From HK1 sp965221725 (lineage in GTDB: Bacteria > Pseudomonadota > Gammaproteobacteria > HK1): a DNA stretch of 64,000 nucleotides. Shown piece by piece: positions 8,678 to 18,227 of the stretch. A model generated the notes under the pieces. It ran no database searches and was not told the DNA's origin. It saw only the letters and a program-made list of their open reading frames with translations. A program made the position numbers and the translations under genes. Position 1 is the first letter of the stretch; each line of letters begins with the position of its first letter. The stretch covers positions 3,472,001 through 3,536,000 of the forward strand of contig OZ244909.1 in the NCBI GenBank assembly GCA_965221725.1, written 5' to 3'.

Positions 8678-9685
8678 GTGCAATTCGCTCAATTCGTGCT
8701 GACCCGGGCCGGGATGGCGATCGTCACCCTGCTGCTGGTCTCGTTCATCGTCTTCTCGCTGATGGAAATGGTGCCCGGCAACTGCGCCGAGCGCTATCTC
8801 GCCTACAAGAACACCCAGGGTCAGGGGATCACGGTCGAGGACATCGAGGCGGAGGAGAAGCGCCTCGGGCTGGATCGGCCGTTCCTCGTGCGCTGGGGGA
8901 GCTGGATCGGCAACGTGTTCGTGCGTGGCGACTTCGGCGAGAGCTGCATTCTGCGGGTGCGGATCAACGAGCTGCTGGGGACGAAGATCTGGATCTCGCT
9001 CGGCATCTGCTTCGTCGCCCTGCTCTTCGCCTACCTGATCGCGATCCCGGTGGGGATCGTGTCCGCCACCGCGAACAACCCCCTCGCCAACAATACGCTG
9101 CGCTTCGTCTCGTACCTTGGCCTGGCGATGCCGAACTTCCTGCTCGCGCTGATGATCATGCTGTTCTCCACCATGGTCTTCGGCGACAGCCTGACCGGGC
9201 TCTTCTCCAAGGAGTACCGGGACGCGCCGTGGTCGCTGGACAAGCTGATGGACTTCCTGAGCCGGGCGTGGCTGCCCATCGTGATCCTCGGGTGGTCGGC
9301 CACCGCGTTCGCGTTGCAGACGGTGCGGGCGCTGATGTCGGACGAGCTGGGCAAGCTCTACGTGACCGCGGCCCGCGCCCGCGGGATGTACGGCCGGCGA
9401 CTCCTGTGGCGCTACCCGGCCCGCCATGCGCTGGGGCCCATCATCAACTCGCTCGGGTTCGACCTGAACCGGGTGTTCAACGAGCTGCCCATCGTCGCCG
9501 TCATCCTGACCCTGACCGAAGCCGGGGCGCTGCTGCTGGAAGCGCTGGCGCGCTCGAACGACCAGCAGCTTGCGGGCGCCATCATCTTCATGCTCACCGC
9601 GGCCATCGTGGCGCTCAACTTCTTCACCGATCTGCTGCTGTCCATCATCGATCCGCGCATGCGGCGCAGCGTGATGGGGGGATGA
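8678..9685 (+). CDS. Peptide-type ABC permease (DppB/OppB family)
   Basis: A 335-aa inner-membrane permease starting at a GTG codon. The N-terminal helix (TRAGMAIVTLLLVSFIVFSL) and the periplasmic region with EEEKRLGLDRPFLVRW-like spacing are typical of DppB/OppB. The EAA-loop region is RARGMYGRRLLWRYPARHAL, which docks the ATPases. It pairs with the DppC-type permease 4 nt downstream. Confidence 0.9.
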   Translation: MQFAQFVLTRAGMAIVTLLLVSFIVFSLMEMVPGNCAERYLAYKNTQGQGITVEDIEAEEKRLGLDRPFLVRWGSWIGNVFVRGDFGESCILRVRINELLGTKIWISLGICFVALLFAYLIAIPVGIVSATANNPLANNTLRFVSYLGLAMPNFLLALMIMLFSTMVFGDSLTGLFSKEYRDAPWSLDKLMDFLSRAWLPIVILGWSATAFALQTVRALMSDELGKLYVTAARARGMYGRRLLWRYPARHALGPIINSLGFDLNRVFNELPIVAVILTLTEAGALLLEALARSNDQQLAGAIIFMLTAAIVALNFFTDLLLSIIDPRMRRSVMGG

Positions 9686-9689
9686 GGCC

Positions 9690-10883
9690 GTGAGCGAAGC
9701 ACCCGCCACCGCCCGGGCTCTCGCGGATCAGCGGCTGAAAGAAGCCTACTTCACCGCCAGCCAGGCGCAGCTCGTGTGGACGCGGTTTCGCCGGCAACGT
9801 GCGGCGATGGTCGCGGGCGCGGTGCTGGTGGTCCTGATCCTGATGGGCCTCGCCGCTCCCTTCCTCTCCCCCTACGACCCGACCATCGCCGGCCGGGACA
9901 AGGACTACCAGTTCGGGGCGCCGCAGATCCCGATGTTCTGCGACCACAACGGGTGCTCGCTGCGGCCGTTCCTGCACACGCTGGAGCGCACGCGCTCGAT
10001 CGAGACCAACTTCCGCTGGATCACCAAGGTCAACCCCGAAAAGCGCCGCTACGTGCGGTTCTTCGTGGAGGGGTGGACGTATCACCTGTTTTCGGTGGAG
10101 CTCGACCTCCCGGGCAAGGTGCTCGATCTGCGCCTGCGCGGCCTCGAACTCCGGACCCACCTCTTCGGCATCGACGAGGGCGGCATCCACCTCTTCGGCA
10201 CCGATTCCGCCGGCAAGGACATCTTCTCCCGCACCCTGCACGCGATCTGGACGTCGCTCGCGGTCGGCACCATCGGGATGCTCATCAGCTTCGTTCTGGC
10301 CCTGATCATCGGCGGCGTGTCCGGTTACTTCGGCGGCTACATCGACGGTCTGCTGCAGATGATCACCGACGCGGTGCGCACCGTGCCCACCATTCCGCTG
10401 TTCATGGCGCTGGCCGCGTTCGTGCCGCCGGAGTGGAGCGCGGAGACCCGCTTCTTCTTCATCTCCATCATCCTGGGGCTGGTGGGCTGGCCGACGCTCG
10501 CGCGCCGCATCCGCACCCACCTGCTCACCGAACGCAACCAGGAGTACGTGCTCGCCGCGCAGCTCTGCGGGGCCTCGTCCGGGCACGTGATCCGGCGCCA
10601 CCTGCTGCCGAGCTTCACGAGCTACATCATCGTGGACCTGGTGATCTCCTTCCCCTACATGGTGCTGTCGGAGACCGCACTCAGCTTCATCGGGCTGGGA
10701 CTCAAGGAGCCGGTCAACTCGCTCGGGGTGCTGCTCCAGGCGGTGACCAACGCCGACGTGCTGCTCAACTACCAGTGGCACTTCATCCCCGCGCTGTTCT
10801 TCATCGCGCTGGTGCTCGCCTTCGTGTTCGTGGGCGACGGGCTCCGCGATGCCGCCGACCCGTACTCGGAGCAGCACCGGTGA
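9690..10883 (+). CDS. Peptide-type ABC permease (DppC/OppC family)
   Basis: A 397-aa inner-membrane permease with a GTG start. After the first helix (AMVAGAVLVVLILMGLAAPF) there is an extended periplasmic segment of about 100 residues, as in YejE-type permeases, then GTDSAGKDIFSRTLHAIWTS, a DppC hallmark. The EAA loop (AAQLCGASSGHVIRRHLLP) contacts the ATPases. Its stop codon overlaps the GTG start of the next gene, indicating translational coupling. Confidence 0.9.
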   Translation: MSEAPATARALADQRLKEAYFTASQAQLVWTRFRRQRAAMVAGAVLVVLILMGLAAPFLSPYDPTIAGRDKDYQFGAPQIPMFCDHNGCSLRPFLHTLERTRSIETNFRWITKVNPEKRRYVRFFVEGWTYHLFSVELDLPGKVLDLRLRGLELRTHLFGIDEGGIHLFGTDSAGKDIFSRTLHAIWTSLAVGTIGMLISFVLALIIGGVSGYFGGYIDGLLQMITDAVRTVPTIPLFMALAAFVPPEWSAETRFFFISIILGLVGWPTLARRIRTHLLTERNQEYVLAAQLCGASSGHVIRRHLLPSFTSYIIVDLVISFPYMVLSETALSFIGLGLKEPVNSLGVLLQAVTNADVLLNYQWHFIPALFFIALVLAFVFVGDGLRDAADPYSEQHR

Positions 10884-11896
10884 GCGGCGGTGGCGCGCTC
10901 ATCGAGGTGGAGGACCTCACGGTGCGCTTTCGCACCGACGAGGGGCTGATCACCGCGGTCGAGTCCACCGCGTTCCGGATCGCGCCGGGGGAGGTGCTCG
11001 GGCTCGTGGGGGAGTCCGGCTCGGGCAAGTCGGTGACCGCGAAGTCGCTGATGCAGCTCAACGCCGGCAACACGCGCTACGACCCGGCGAGCCGGATCAG
11101 CCTCCATCTCGACGGCCGCACCGTCGATGTGCTCGGGCTGAAGCGCGCCAGTGACCTGATGGTGGTGCGGGGGGGAGCCATCTCCATGATCTTCCAGGAG
11201 CCGATGGCGAGCTTCGCCCCCGGCATCACCATCGGCTGTCAGATGGTGGAGCAGCTCGAGCTGCACACCGATCTCGGCAAGCGTGCGGCGCGCGATCACT
11301 CGGTGGAGATGCTGGAACGGGTCGGGATCTCGGATGCGGGCCGGCGCTTCGACCAGTACGCCTTCGAGCTCTCCGGGGGGATGCGCCAGCGGGCGATGAT
11401 CGCGATGGCGCTCTCCACCCGGCCGCGGTTGCTCATTGCGGACGAGCCCACCACCGCGCTCGACGTCACCATCCAGGCTCAGGTGCTGGAGCTGATGAAG
11501 ACGCTGGTGGCGGAGTTCGGGATGGCCATTTTGTTCATCACCCACGATCTGGGGGTGATCGCGCAGACCGCCGACCGGGTTGCGGTGATGTACCTCGGGC
11601 GGATCGTGGAGACCGGCCCGGTGCGCGATGTGCTCCGCCATCCCGCCCATCCGTACACGCGCGGGCTGCTCGACGCCCTGCCGAAGCTCGACGCGCTGGA
11701 CGAGCCGCTGACCCCGGTGCCGGGCGATATCCCGAGCCCGCTCGAACGCCCGGCCGGGTGCGTCTTCCATACCCGGTGCCCGGAGGTGATCCGGGGTCGC
11801 TGCGGGGTGGAGCTGCCGACCTCGGTGGTGGTCGGGGAGGGGCACCGTGCGTCGTGCCTGCGGCTGGAGAACGCCGGGGGGTCCGTGGCCGGATGA
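10880..11896 (+). CDS. ABC ATPase of peptide importer (DppD/OppD family)
   Basis: A 338-aa ATPase. The GTG at 10880 overlaps the permease stop (GTGA), and the conserved start (ALIEVEDLTVRF) follows at once. It has Walker A GESGSGKS, signature LSGGMRQRAM, Walker B LLIADEPTTALD and the H-loop ITHDLG. The C-terminus carries the oligopeptide-transporter extension, with Cys residues in GCVFHTRCPEVIRGRCG that resemble the iron-sulfur site of DppD-type ATPases. Confidence 0.92.
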   Translation: MSGGGALIEVEDLTVRFRTDEGLITAVESTAFRIAPGEVLGLVGESGSGKSVTAKSLMQLNAGNTRYDPASRISLHLDGRTVDVLGLKRASDLMVVRGGAISMIFQEPMASFAPGITIGCQMVEQLELHTDLGKRAARDHSVEMLERVGISDAGRRFDQYAFELSGGMRQRAMIAMALSTRPRLLIADEPTTALDVTIQAQVLELMKTLVAEFGMAILFITHDLGVIAQTADRVAVMYLGRIVETGPVRDVLRHPAHPYTRGLLDALPKLDALDEPLTPVPGDIPSPLERPAGCVFHTRCPEVIRGRCGVELPTSVVVGEGHRASCLRLENAGGSVAG

Positions 11897-12900
11897 GTAC
11901 GCCCCTCGTCACCCTGAACAATCTCGAGGTGCACTTCCCGGTGGGGAAGCGCCTGCTCGGCCCGGCGCCGGTGGTGCGCGCGGTCGACGGGGTCTCGATC
12001 CGGATCGAGCCCGGGCAGTTCTACGGACTGGTGGGCGAGTCGGGTTCCGGCAAGACCACGCTGGGGCGGGCGATCCTGAGGGCGGTGCCGATCGCGGCCG
12101 GGAGCGGAACCTACGAGGACAGCGAGGTCCGCTACGATCTGAATCGCATGACCCCGGCCGAGATCAGGGACTTTCGCCGGCGCGCCCAGCTCATCTTCCA
12201 GGACCCTTATGCGGCGCTGAGCCCCCGGATGACGGTGCGCGACATCATCGCCGAGCCGCTGGAAGTCATGGCTCTGACCGGTTCACGCCAGGAAACGGAC
12301 GAGCGCGTGCGTGAAATCGCCGCGAAGTGCCGGCTCAATCTGGAGCACCTGCGCCGCTTTCCGCACGCCTTCTCCGGCGGGCAACGCCAGCGCATCTCCA
12401 TCGCCCGGGCCCTGGTGTGCAGCCCTCGGTTTCTGATTGCGGACGAGAGCGTGGCGGCGCTGGACGTCTCGATCCAGGCCGACATCCTGAACCTGCTGAA
12501 GTCGCTCCAGAACGACCTCGGGCTCACCTTCCTGTTCATCAGCCACGACTTGAGCGTGGTGGCCCACACCTGCGACGTGGTGTCGGTGATGTATCTCGGC
12601 ACTCTGGTGGAGACCGCGCCCACTCGCCGCCTGTTCACCGCCCCGCGCCACCCATACACCCAGGCGCTGCTCTCCGCCATCCCCTCCCTGGACCCGGACG
12701 ACCGCGCCCGCGCGCAACGCCTGAGCGGCGAGATCCCGAGCCCGATCAACCCGCCAAGCGGCTGCCGCTTCCACCCTCGCTGCCCCCACGCCGCCCCCGT
12801 CTGCACCGAGAAGCCCCCGCTACCGGAACCCGCCGACGACGCGCACCACACCGTCGCCTGCCACCGCTTCCGGGAGCTGGAAGCGGCGGGGGCGGTGTGA
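11893..12900 (+). CDS. ABC ATPase of peptide importer (DppF/OppF family)
   Basis: A 335-aa ATPase that begins with ATG overlapping the previous stop (ATGA). Motifs are Walker A GESGSGKTT, signature FSGGQRQRISIARAL, Walker B FLIADESVAALD and H-loop ISHDLS. The C-terminal oligopeptide extension (SGCRFHPRCPHAAPVC) has conserved cysteines. Last gene of the operon. Note DES rather than DEP after Walker B, which is common in DppF. Confidence 0.92.
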   Translation: MSTPLVTLNNLEVHFPVGKRLLGPAPVVRAVDGVSIRIEPGQFYGLVGESGSGKTTLGRAILRAVPIAAGSGTYEDSEVRYDLNRMTPAEIRDFRRRAQLIFQDPYAALSPRMTVRDIIAEPLEVMALTGSRQETDERVREIAAKCRLNLEHLRRFPHAFSGGQRQRISIARALVCSPRFLIADESVAALDVSIQADILNLLKSLQNDLGLTFLFISHDLSVVAHTCDVVSVMYLGTLVETAPTRRLFTAPRHPYTQALLSAIPSLDPDDRARAQRLSGEIPSPINPPSGCRFHPRCPHAAPVCTEKPPLPEPADDAHHTVACHRFRELEAAGAV

Positions 12901-12924
12901 TCAGGGCCATGCCCATGGCACGCC

Positions 12925-13359
12925 TCATGGCGTTCGGAATACCTTCAGCTTGAGCAACGGATAGTCCGGCGACTCGGGGCGCGGGGCGAGAATGCGGTTG
13001 GTGCAGTCGGCGATCAGATCGAGCCGTTCGAGCACGATCTGGCCGATCAGCGGTTCGCTGAGCGGCGGACCGACGACGCAGTCGACGGGCATGGAGCGGT
13101 TGCAGACTCGTAGCGTGAAGGGGCCGGCGGTCGGTCGCTCCTCCCTGCGTTCATCCGCGTACGTCACCACCACGGTTCCCGACAGGGGCACGCCGAGTCG
13201 CTCCACGACATTCTGTGGCAGCATGAGCATGACCGCTCCGGTATCGATAACCGCTTTCACGGTCGTGTGCCGGATATCGGATTCCTTCCCGTATCCCCGC
13301 TCGAAGACACCACGGTCGATCGGATTCTCCAACTCCGCGTCGACGACAATCTCGCCCAT
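12925..13359 (-). CDS. Retropepsin-like aspartic protease family protein
   Basis: A 144-aa protein. The ATG at 13359 (MGEIVVDAEL) is preferred over one at 13419. AVIDTGAVMLMLP gives the D-T-G catalytic triplet of clan AA aspartic proteases, followed by a second hydrophobic-Gly region (LIGQIVLERLDLI). Proteins of this size with one DTG would act as homodimers. The role of such bacterial single-domain proteins is largely unknown. It is convergent with the ABC operon upstream. Confidence 0.7.
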   Translation of the reverse strand: MGEIVVDAELENPIDRGVFERGYGKESDIRHTTVKAVIDTGAVMLMLPQNVVERLGVPLSGTVVVTYADERREERPTAGPFTLRVCNRSMPVDCVVGPPLSEPLIGQIVLERLDLIADCTNRILAPRPESPDYPLLKLKVFRTP

Positions 13360-13503
13360 GGCCCGTCCTGCCCTCGCATGGATAGAAGAGCATCGTATCA
13401 GTTGATTGTGTCCTTTCACCGGCGGTTGGTACCGGCGCGCGTCCGGATCCCGGATCCGGCGTGGCGGGAATGGCAGGCCCCGGTCACGCGGTGGGGCCGC
13501 GCC

Positions 13504-13567
13504 TGGGTCGATCGAGACTTGGGTCGATCGAGACTTGGGTCGATCGAAACGTGGGTCGATCGATCCA
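13504..13567. repeat. 16-bp tandem repeat, four copies
   Basis: The unit TGGGTCGATCGAGACT is repeated head to tail four times, the last two with changes in the final four or five bases. Each unit holds the palindrome CGATCG. It lies in the gap between the aspartic protease gene and the 3' end of aapP. Confidence 0.85.
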
Positions 13568-13593
13568 CGTTGCGGCGGTGGTCGTCGCCCGCC

Positions 13594-14388
13594 TCAGTGC
13601 GACAGGATCTGGCTCAGGAACAGCTTTGTGCGGTCGTGCTGCGGGTTGGTGAAGAACTCGTTCGGCTCGTTCTGCTCGATGATCTCGCCGCCGTCCATGA
13701 AGATGACGCGGTTCGCGACCGCGGTGGCGAACCCCATCTCGTGGGTGACCACCAGCATCGTCATGCCGCTTTCGGCGAGCTCGACCATGACGTCGAGCAC
13801 CTCCTTGATCATCTCCGGATCGAGCGCCGAGGTGGGCTCGTCGAAGAGCATGATGCGCGGGCTCATGCACAGCGACCGCGCGATCGCCACCCGCTGCTGC
13901 TGGCCGCCGGAGAGCTGTCCGGGGAACTTGTTCGCCTGCTCCGGAATCTGCACTCGCTCCAGATAGCGCATCGCCACCTCCGCCGCCTCCGCCTTCGGCA
14001 TCTTGCGCACCCAGATCGGGGCCAGGGTGCAGTTCTCCAGCGCCGTGAGGTGGGGAAACAGGTTGAAGTGCTGGAACACCATGCCCACTTCCGAGCGGAT
14101 GATCTCGATGTTCTTGAGATCGCTGGTGAGTTCGGTGCCGTCGACCACGATGGAACCCTGCTGGTGTTCCTCCAGCCGGTTGATGCAGCGGATGAGAGTG
14201 GATTTCCCCGAGCCCGACGGCCCGCAGATCACGATGCGTTCCCCGCGCGTGACCTCCAGGTTGATGTCCTTGAGCACGTGGAAATCGCCGAACCACTTGT
14301 GCATGCCGCGGATCGAGATGGTGGATTCGGAGGTATCCATCTTCGAATCGAGCCGCGGCGCGCCGGCCGCTTGATTTGTCTCTGCCAT
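13594..14388 (-). CDS. aapP: General L-amino acid ABC transporter ATPase AapP
   Basis: A 264-aa polar amino-acid ATPase: GPSGSGKSTLIRCINRLE (Walker A), LSGGQQQRVAIARSL (signature), LFDEPTSALDPEM (Walker B) and VTHEMGFA (H-loop). Identity to AapP/GlnQ types is clear, and the gene follows aapQ and aapM, the standard aapJQMP order. It energises uptake of a broad range of L-amino acids. Confidence 0.93.
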   Translation of the reverse strand: MAETNQAAGAPRLDSKMDTSESTISIRGMHKWFGDFHVLKDINLEVTRGERIVICGPSGSGKSTLIRCINRLEEHQQGSIVVDGTELTSDLKNIEIIRSEVGMVFQHFNLFPHLTALENCTLAPIWVRKMPKAEAAEVAMRYLERVQIPEQANKFPGQLSGGQQQRVAIARSLCMSPRIMLFDEPTSALDPEMIKEVLDVMVELAESGMTMLVVTHEMGFATAVANRVIFMDGGEIIEQNEPNEFFTNPQHDRTKLFLSQILSH

Positions 14389-14411
14389 GGATCAGGTTCT
14401 CGTGTCGATGC

Positions 14412-15554
14412 CTAACTTCGCTCGTGACCGGTGTGCAGCTTGCGCTCCAGGTACAGCGAGTAGCGCGACATCCCGAAGCAGCACAGGAAGAAGAACACCG
14501 CGATGAAGAGATAGACCTCGCGGGCGAGCCCCGCCCACTGCGCATCCGCGAGCGACGACCGGCCGATGCCGAGCGGATCCAGCATGCCGATGATGAGCAC
14601 CAGGGTGGTGTCCTTGTACAGCCCGATGAAGGTGTTGACGATGCCGGGGATGGAAATCTTGAGTGCCTGGGGGAGGATGATCAGCCGCTGCGCCTTCCAG
14701 TAGGAAAGGCCCAGCGAATCCGCCGCCTCGACCTGGCCCTTCGGAATGCCCTGAAGACCCCCGCGCACCACCTCCGCGATGTAGGCGGCGGCGAAGAGCG
14801 TCACCATGATCAGCACCCGCATGAGCAGGTCGAAGGTGGTGCCGGGCGGGAGGAAGTAGTTGAGCATCGTCGATGCCACGAACAGCAGCGCGATCAGCGG
14901 CACCCCGCGGATGAATTCGATGAACAGCACGCACAGGATGCGCAGCGCCGGCAGGTTCGACGTGCGTCCCAGCGCCAGCGCGATGCCGATCGGCAGCGAG
15001 AACGAAATCCCGGTGACCCCGATGACGAGGGTCAGCATGAAGCCGCCGAACTCGCTGGTCTCCACCGGCGCCAAGCCGAATCCGCCGACCAGGAGCCAGC
15101 CGACCAGGAACGGGAATGCGGCCACGTACCACATCCAGTGCCGGCGTCCCGGCAGCTTGTCGTAGAGCACCGGCAGGATCGCGAAGATCAGCAGCACGAA
15201 CGACAGGTTGACGCGCCACCGCTCCACCTCGGGGTAGAACCCGTAGATGAAGAGAGTCAGCCGGCTCTTGATGAAGGCCCAGCAGGCTGCCTCCTCCGCC
15301 ACCTCCATCTTGCCCCAGCACTCGGTGCGGTTCTCCGCCGTCCACACCGACTTGAGGAATGCCCAGTCCAGGAGGGAGGGAACGATGAGGTAGAGAATCC
15401 AGACCCCGATCAGGGTCAGCACGATGTTGAGAGGCGTCGAGAAAAGGTTCTTGTACACCCAGCCGACGACGCCGGTGGTGCGCCGGGGCGGCGGCAGGTC
15501 CGGGTGCGTCCCGGGGGCGTAGCGCGAGGAAGTCGTCGGCCGATGATCGGTCAT
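14412..15554 (-). CDS. aapM: General L-amino acid ABC permease AapM
   Basis: A 380-aa inner-membrane permease. AapM has a long N-terminal region with extra helices before the His/Glu/Gln permease domain; here the domain begins near residue 170 (IGVTGISFSLPIGIALALGR). The EAA loop is EAADSLGLSYWKAQRLIILPQ. It lies 52 nt after aapQ and 24 nt before aapP. Confidence 0.92.
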   Translation of the reverse strand: MTDHRPTTSSRYAPGTHPDLPPPRRTTGVVGWVYKNLFSTPLNIVLTLIGVWILYLIVPSLLDWAFLKSVWTAENRTECWGKMEVAEEAACWAFIKSRLTLFIYGFYPEVERWRVNLSFVLLIFAILPVLYDKLPGRRHWMWYVAAFPFLVGWLLVGGFGLAPVETSEFGGFMLTLVIGVTGISFSLPIGIALALGRTSNLPALRILCVLFIEFIRGVPLIALLFVASTMLNYFLPPGTTFDLLMRVLIMVTLFAAAYIAEVVRGGLQGIPKGQVEAADSLGLSYWKAQRLIILPQALKISIPGIVNTFIGLYKDTTLVLIIGMLDPLGIGRSSLADAQWAGLAREVYLFIAVFFFLCCFGMSRYSLYLERKLHTGHERS

Positions 15555-15605
15555 GACGGATCGCCACGGTACGACGCATTCGCAGGTGCTCGTCGGGCCG
15601 GCACG

Positions 15606-16805
15606 CTATCGCTCCCTGAACCGGATGCTGCGGTTGAACCAGTTCATGAACGCCGAGATGATCAGCGAGATGACGAGGTAGATCCCGAGCACGATGATCA
15701 TCGTCTCCACCTCCTTGCCGGTCTGCATGAGCGAGATGCCGCCGATGGTGGCGACCACGTCCATGTAGCCGATGGCGATGGCCAGGGAGGAGTTCTTGGT
15801 GAGGTTCAGGTACTGGCTGACGAGCGGCGGCACGATGATGCGCAGTGCCTGCGGAATGACCACGAGCTGGAGGGTGCGGTTCGGCCGCAGGCCCAGCGCG
15901 TAGGACGCCTCGGTCTGGCCGTGACTGACCGCGAGGATGCCGGCCCGCACGATCTCGGCGATGAAGCACGAGGTGTAGTAGGTCAGCGCCAGCCACAGGG
16001 CCAGGAACTCGGGTTTGAGCGCCATGCCCCCCTGGAAGTTGAAGCCCTTGAGCGCCGGCACCTCCCAGGCCAGGGGCGCGCCCGTCGCGAGGAACGCCAG
16101 CCCCGTCGCGCCGACGATGATTCCGGTGCAGATCCAGAACACCGGGTAGATCGTCCCCGTTTGGTCCTGGACTCGCTTCGCCCACCGTCGAAACGCGATC
16201 GCGGCGATGACCGCCACCAGGAACACCCCCCCCACGATGCCGGCTCCGTCCTCCGGCACCGGCGCCGGCATGTAGAAACCGCGGTTGGAGAGGAACATCG
16301 TGTCCCCGAAGTTGATGGCCTGGCGGGCCGCGGGAAGCGTGGTCACCACGATCCCGTGGACGAGCAGGATGTGCAGCAGCACCGGGACGTTGCGGGTGAA
16401 TTCGATGAAGACGTAGACCATCCGGCTGATCAGCCAGTTGCTGGACAGCCGCAGCACGCCCATGGTGAAGCCGAGCAGGGTGGCGGCCACGATGCCGCAG
16501 ACCGCCACCAGCAGGGTGTTCAGGACTCCGACCGCCGTCGCCATGAGGTGCGTGTCGCGGGAGGTGTAGTCGAGGAAGGGGGAGAAGGTGATGTCGTAGG
16601 CGGCGGGGGCGGTCAGGAAGTCGAAGCTGAATTCCTTGCCGATCGCGGCAAGATTGACGGATACGTTGTGCAGCCCGATGGCCACCAGAGCGCACACCAC
16701 CGCCACGGTGACGATCTGCACGATGACCGATCGCGCCTCCTTGTTCCGCCAGAGGCGAAGCAGGGCGCCGGTCTGTTCGGGGAGGGGGGGAGCGGTTGCC
16801 ACCAT
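15606..16805 (-). CDS. aapQ: General L-amino acid ABC permease AapQ
   Basis: A 399-aa permease paired with AapM. A large periplasmic insertion between early helices contains the AINFGDTMFLSNRGFYMPAP segment characteristic of AapQ/BztB. The EAA loop reads EASYALGLRPNRTLQLVVIPQ-like residues ahead of ALRIIVPPLVSQYLNLTKNS. It is separated from aapJ by a strong stem-loop. Confidence 0.92.
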   Translation of the reverse strand: MVATAPPLPEQTGALLRLWRNKEARSVIVQIVTVAVVCALVAIGLHNVSVNLAAIGKEFSFDFLTAPAAYDITFSPFLDYTSRDTHLMATAVGVLNTLLVAVCGIVAATLLGFTMGVLRLSSNWLISRMVYVFIEFTRNVPVLLHILLVHGIVVTTLPAARQAINFGDTMFLSNRGFYMPAPVPEDGAGIVGGVFLVAVIAAIAFRRWAKRVQDQTGTIYPVFWICTGIIVGATGLAFLATGAPLAWEVPALKGFNFQGGMALKPEFLALWLALTYYTSCFIAEIVRAGILAVSHGQTEASYALGLRPNRTLQLVVIPQALRIIVPPLVSQYLNLTKNSSLAIAIGYMDVVATIGGISLMQTGKEVETMIIVLGIYLVISLIISAFMNWFNRSIRFRER

Positions 16806-16834
16806 CCGATGGCTCCCTGAGCTTGGGGGGGATT

Positions 16835-16874
16835 GCGCCTGCGTGCGTGCGGGTTCGCGTACGCACGCAGGCGC
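16835..16874 (-). terminator. Stem-loop between aapJ and aapQ
   Basis: GCGCCTGCGTGCGT and ACGCACGCAGGCGC form a perfect 14-bp stem around a 12-nt loop. On the transcribed strand it lies between the binding-protein gene and the permease genes. No T-run follows. It probably sets a higher level of AapJ than of the membrane components. Direct copies of CAGGCCTGG occur next to it. Confidence 0.65.
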
Positions 16875-16938
16875 GGTTTCGGGCTCGATCAGGCCTGGCT
16901 CAGGCCTGGTTCAGGCCGGAAATCGATCAGGCTCGATC

Positions 16939-17958
16939 TCAACGGAACGGCGGTGAGTACAGCAGGCCTCCATCGGTCCATAGCCCGTTCAGTCCGCGCT
17001 CCAGTCCGATTGGCGTGTTCACGCCGATGTTGCGCTCGAAGATTTCCCCGTAGTTCCCGACCATCTTGATGATGTTGTAGGCCCAGTCGGCGCTCAGGCC
17101 AAGCTCCGCCCCCTGGTTGCCTTCCACCCCCAGCAGCCGCAGCACTTCCGGGTTGTTGGAGCTCTTCATCTCGTCGACGTTCGCCGAGGTGACGCCCAGC
17201 TCCTCCGCTGTGATCGTCGCGTTCAGCACCCAGGTGACGATGTCCGACCACTGGTCGTCGCCGTGGCGCGTGGCGGGGCCGAGCGGCTCCTTGGAGATGA
17301 TCTCCGGCAGGATGATGTGATTGTCCGGATCGGTAAAGGTGGAGCGGGTCGCGGCGAGGCCCGACGCGTCGGTGGTGTACACGTCGCACCGTCCGGCGGT
17401 GTAGTTCTGCCGTGCCTCCTCGTTGGTCTCGATGGTGACCGCTTCGTACTTCATGCCGTTGGCGTGGAAGTAGTCGGCGAGGTTGAGCTCGGTGGTGGTA
17501 CCGGTCTGGATGCAGACGGAGGCCCCGTCAAGCTCGGTGGCGCTGGAGATTCCAAGGTCCTTGCGCACCATGAAGCCCTGGCCGTCGTAGTAGTTGACGC
17601 CGTGGAAACGCAGCTTCACGCCGACATCGCGCGAGAAGGTAATGGTGGTGTTGCGCCACAGCACGTCGCCCTCGCCGGCGTTCAGCAGGGTGAAGCGCGT
17701 CTTTCCGGTGGAGGTGACGGCCTTCATGGCGCTCGGGTCGCCGAGCACGGCGGCCGCGGTGGCGCGGCAGAAGTCGACATCGAAGCCTTTCCACTCGCCC
17801 GCCTCGTCGGTGTAGGCGAAGCCGGCGATGCCGGTGCTCACGACGCAGTTCAGCACGCCACGGGACTGCACATCTTCGAGGGTTGCGGCCTGTACGCTGC
17901 CGGCGACGCCGAGCGCGAGTCCGAGCGCGCCAACCGCTACGGTGGTTCTCTTTTGCAT
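16939..17958 (-). CDS. aapJ: General L-amino acid-binding protein AapJ
   Basis: A 339-aa periplasmic amino-acid-binding protein with signal peptide MQKRTTVAVGALGLALGVAG. After it come EDVQSRGVLNCVVSTGIAGF and the ligand-binding core (GEWKGFDVDFCRATAAAVLG; ARQNYTAGRCDVYTTDASGL). It heads the aap operon. A GGAGTGAC-like ribosome site precedes the start. Upstream is a divergent gap of about 270 bp shared with the BKACE remnant. Confidence 0.95.
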   Translation of the reverse strand: MQKRTTVAVGALGLALGVAGSVQAATLEDVQSRGVLNCVVSTGIAGFAYTDEAGEWKGFDVDFCRATAAAVLGDPSAMKAVTSTGKTRFTLLNAGEGDVLWRNTTITFSRDVGVKLRFHGVNYYDGQGFMVRKDLGISSATELDGASVCIQTGTTTELNLADYFHANGMKYEAVTIETNEEARQNYTAGRCDVYTTDASGLAATRSTFTDPDNHIILPEIISKEPLGPATRHGDDQWSDIVTWVLNATITAEELGVTSANVDEMKSSNNPEVLRLLGVEGNQGAELGLSADWAYNIIKMVGNYGEIFERNIGVNTPIGLERGLNGLWTDGGLLYSPPFR

Positions 17959-18227
17959 GGGTCACTCCTTGGGAAAGATGAACAGGGACTCAGGAGATGC
18001 GCACCCTTGTCACTTCGGTGCGCTGGTTTGCGTTGACGGAGGTGCGAATCGAGCCGGGATCGGGCTTTCTGAACATCGGCGCACACCCTTCCGCCGCATC
18101 CTAACGTCACTTCGGAGTTGCTTGCAATCACACCGTGCCCGGCGTCCGGCGGCGTCGGAGATGGGGCATTGACGTACTTGGTACCATCACTCGGCCGCAC
18201 CACCGCACCGACCCGAGGCCCGGACCG

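Noticed and set aside
14376..16820. An 814-codon plus-strand frame opposite aapM and aapQ
   Set aside because: Low-complexity composition typical of a shadow; the minus-strand genes have unmistakable permease motifs.
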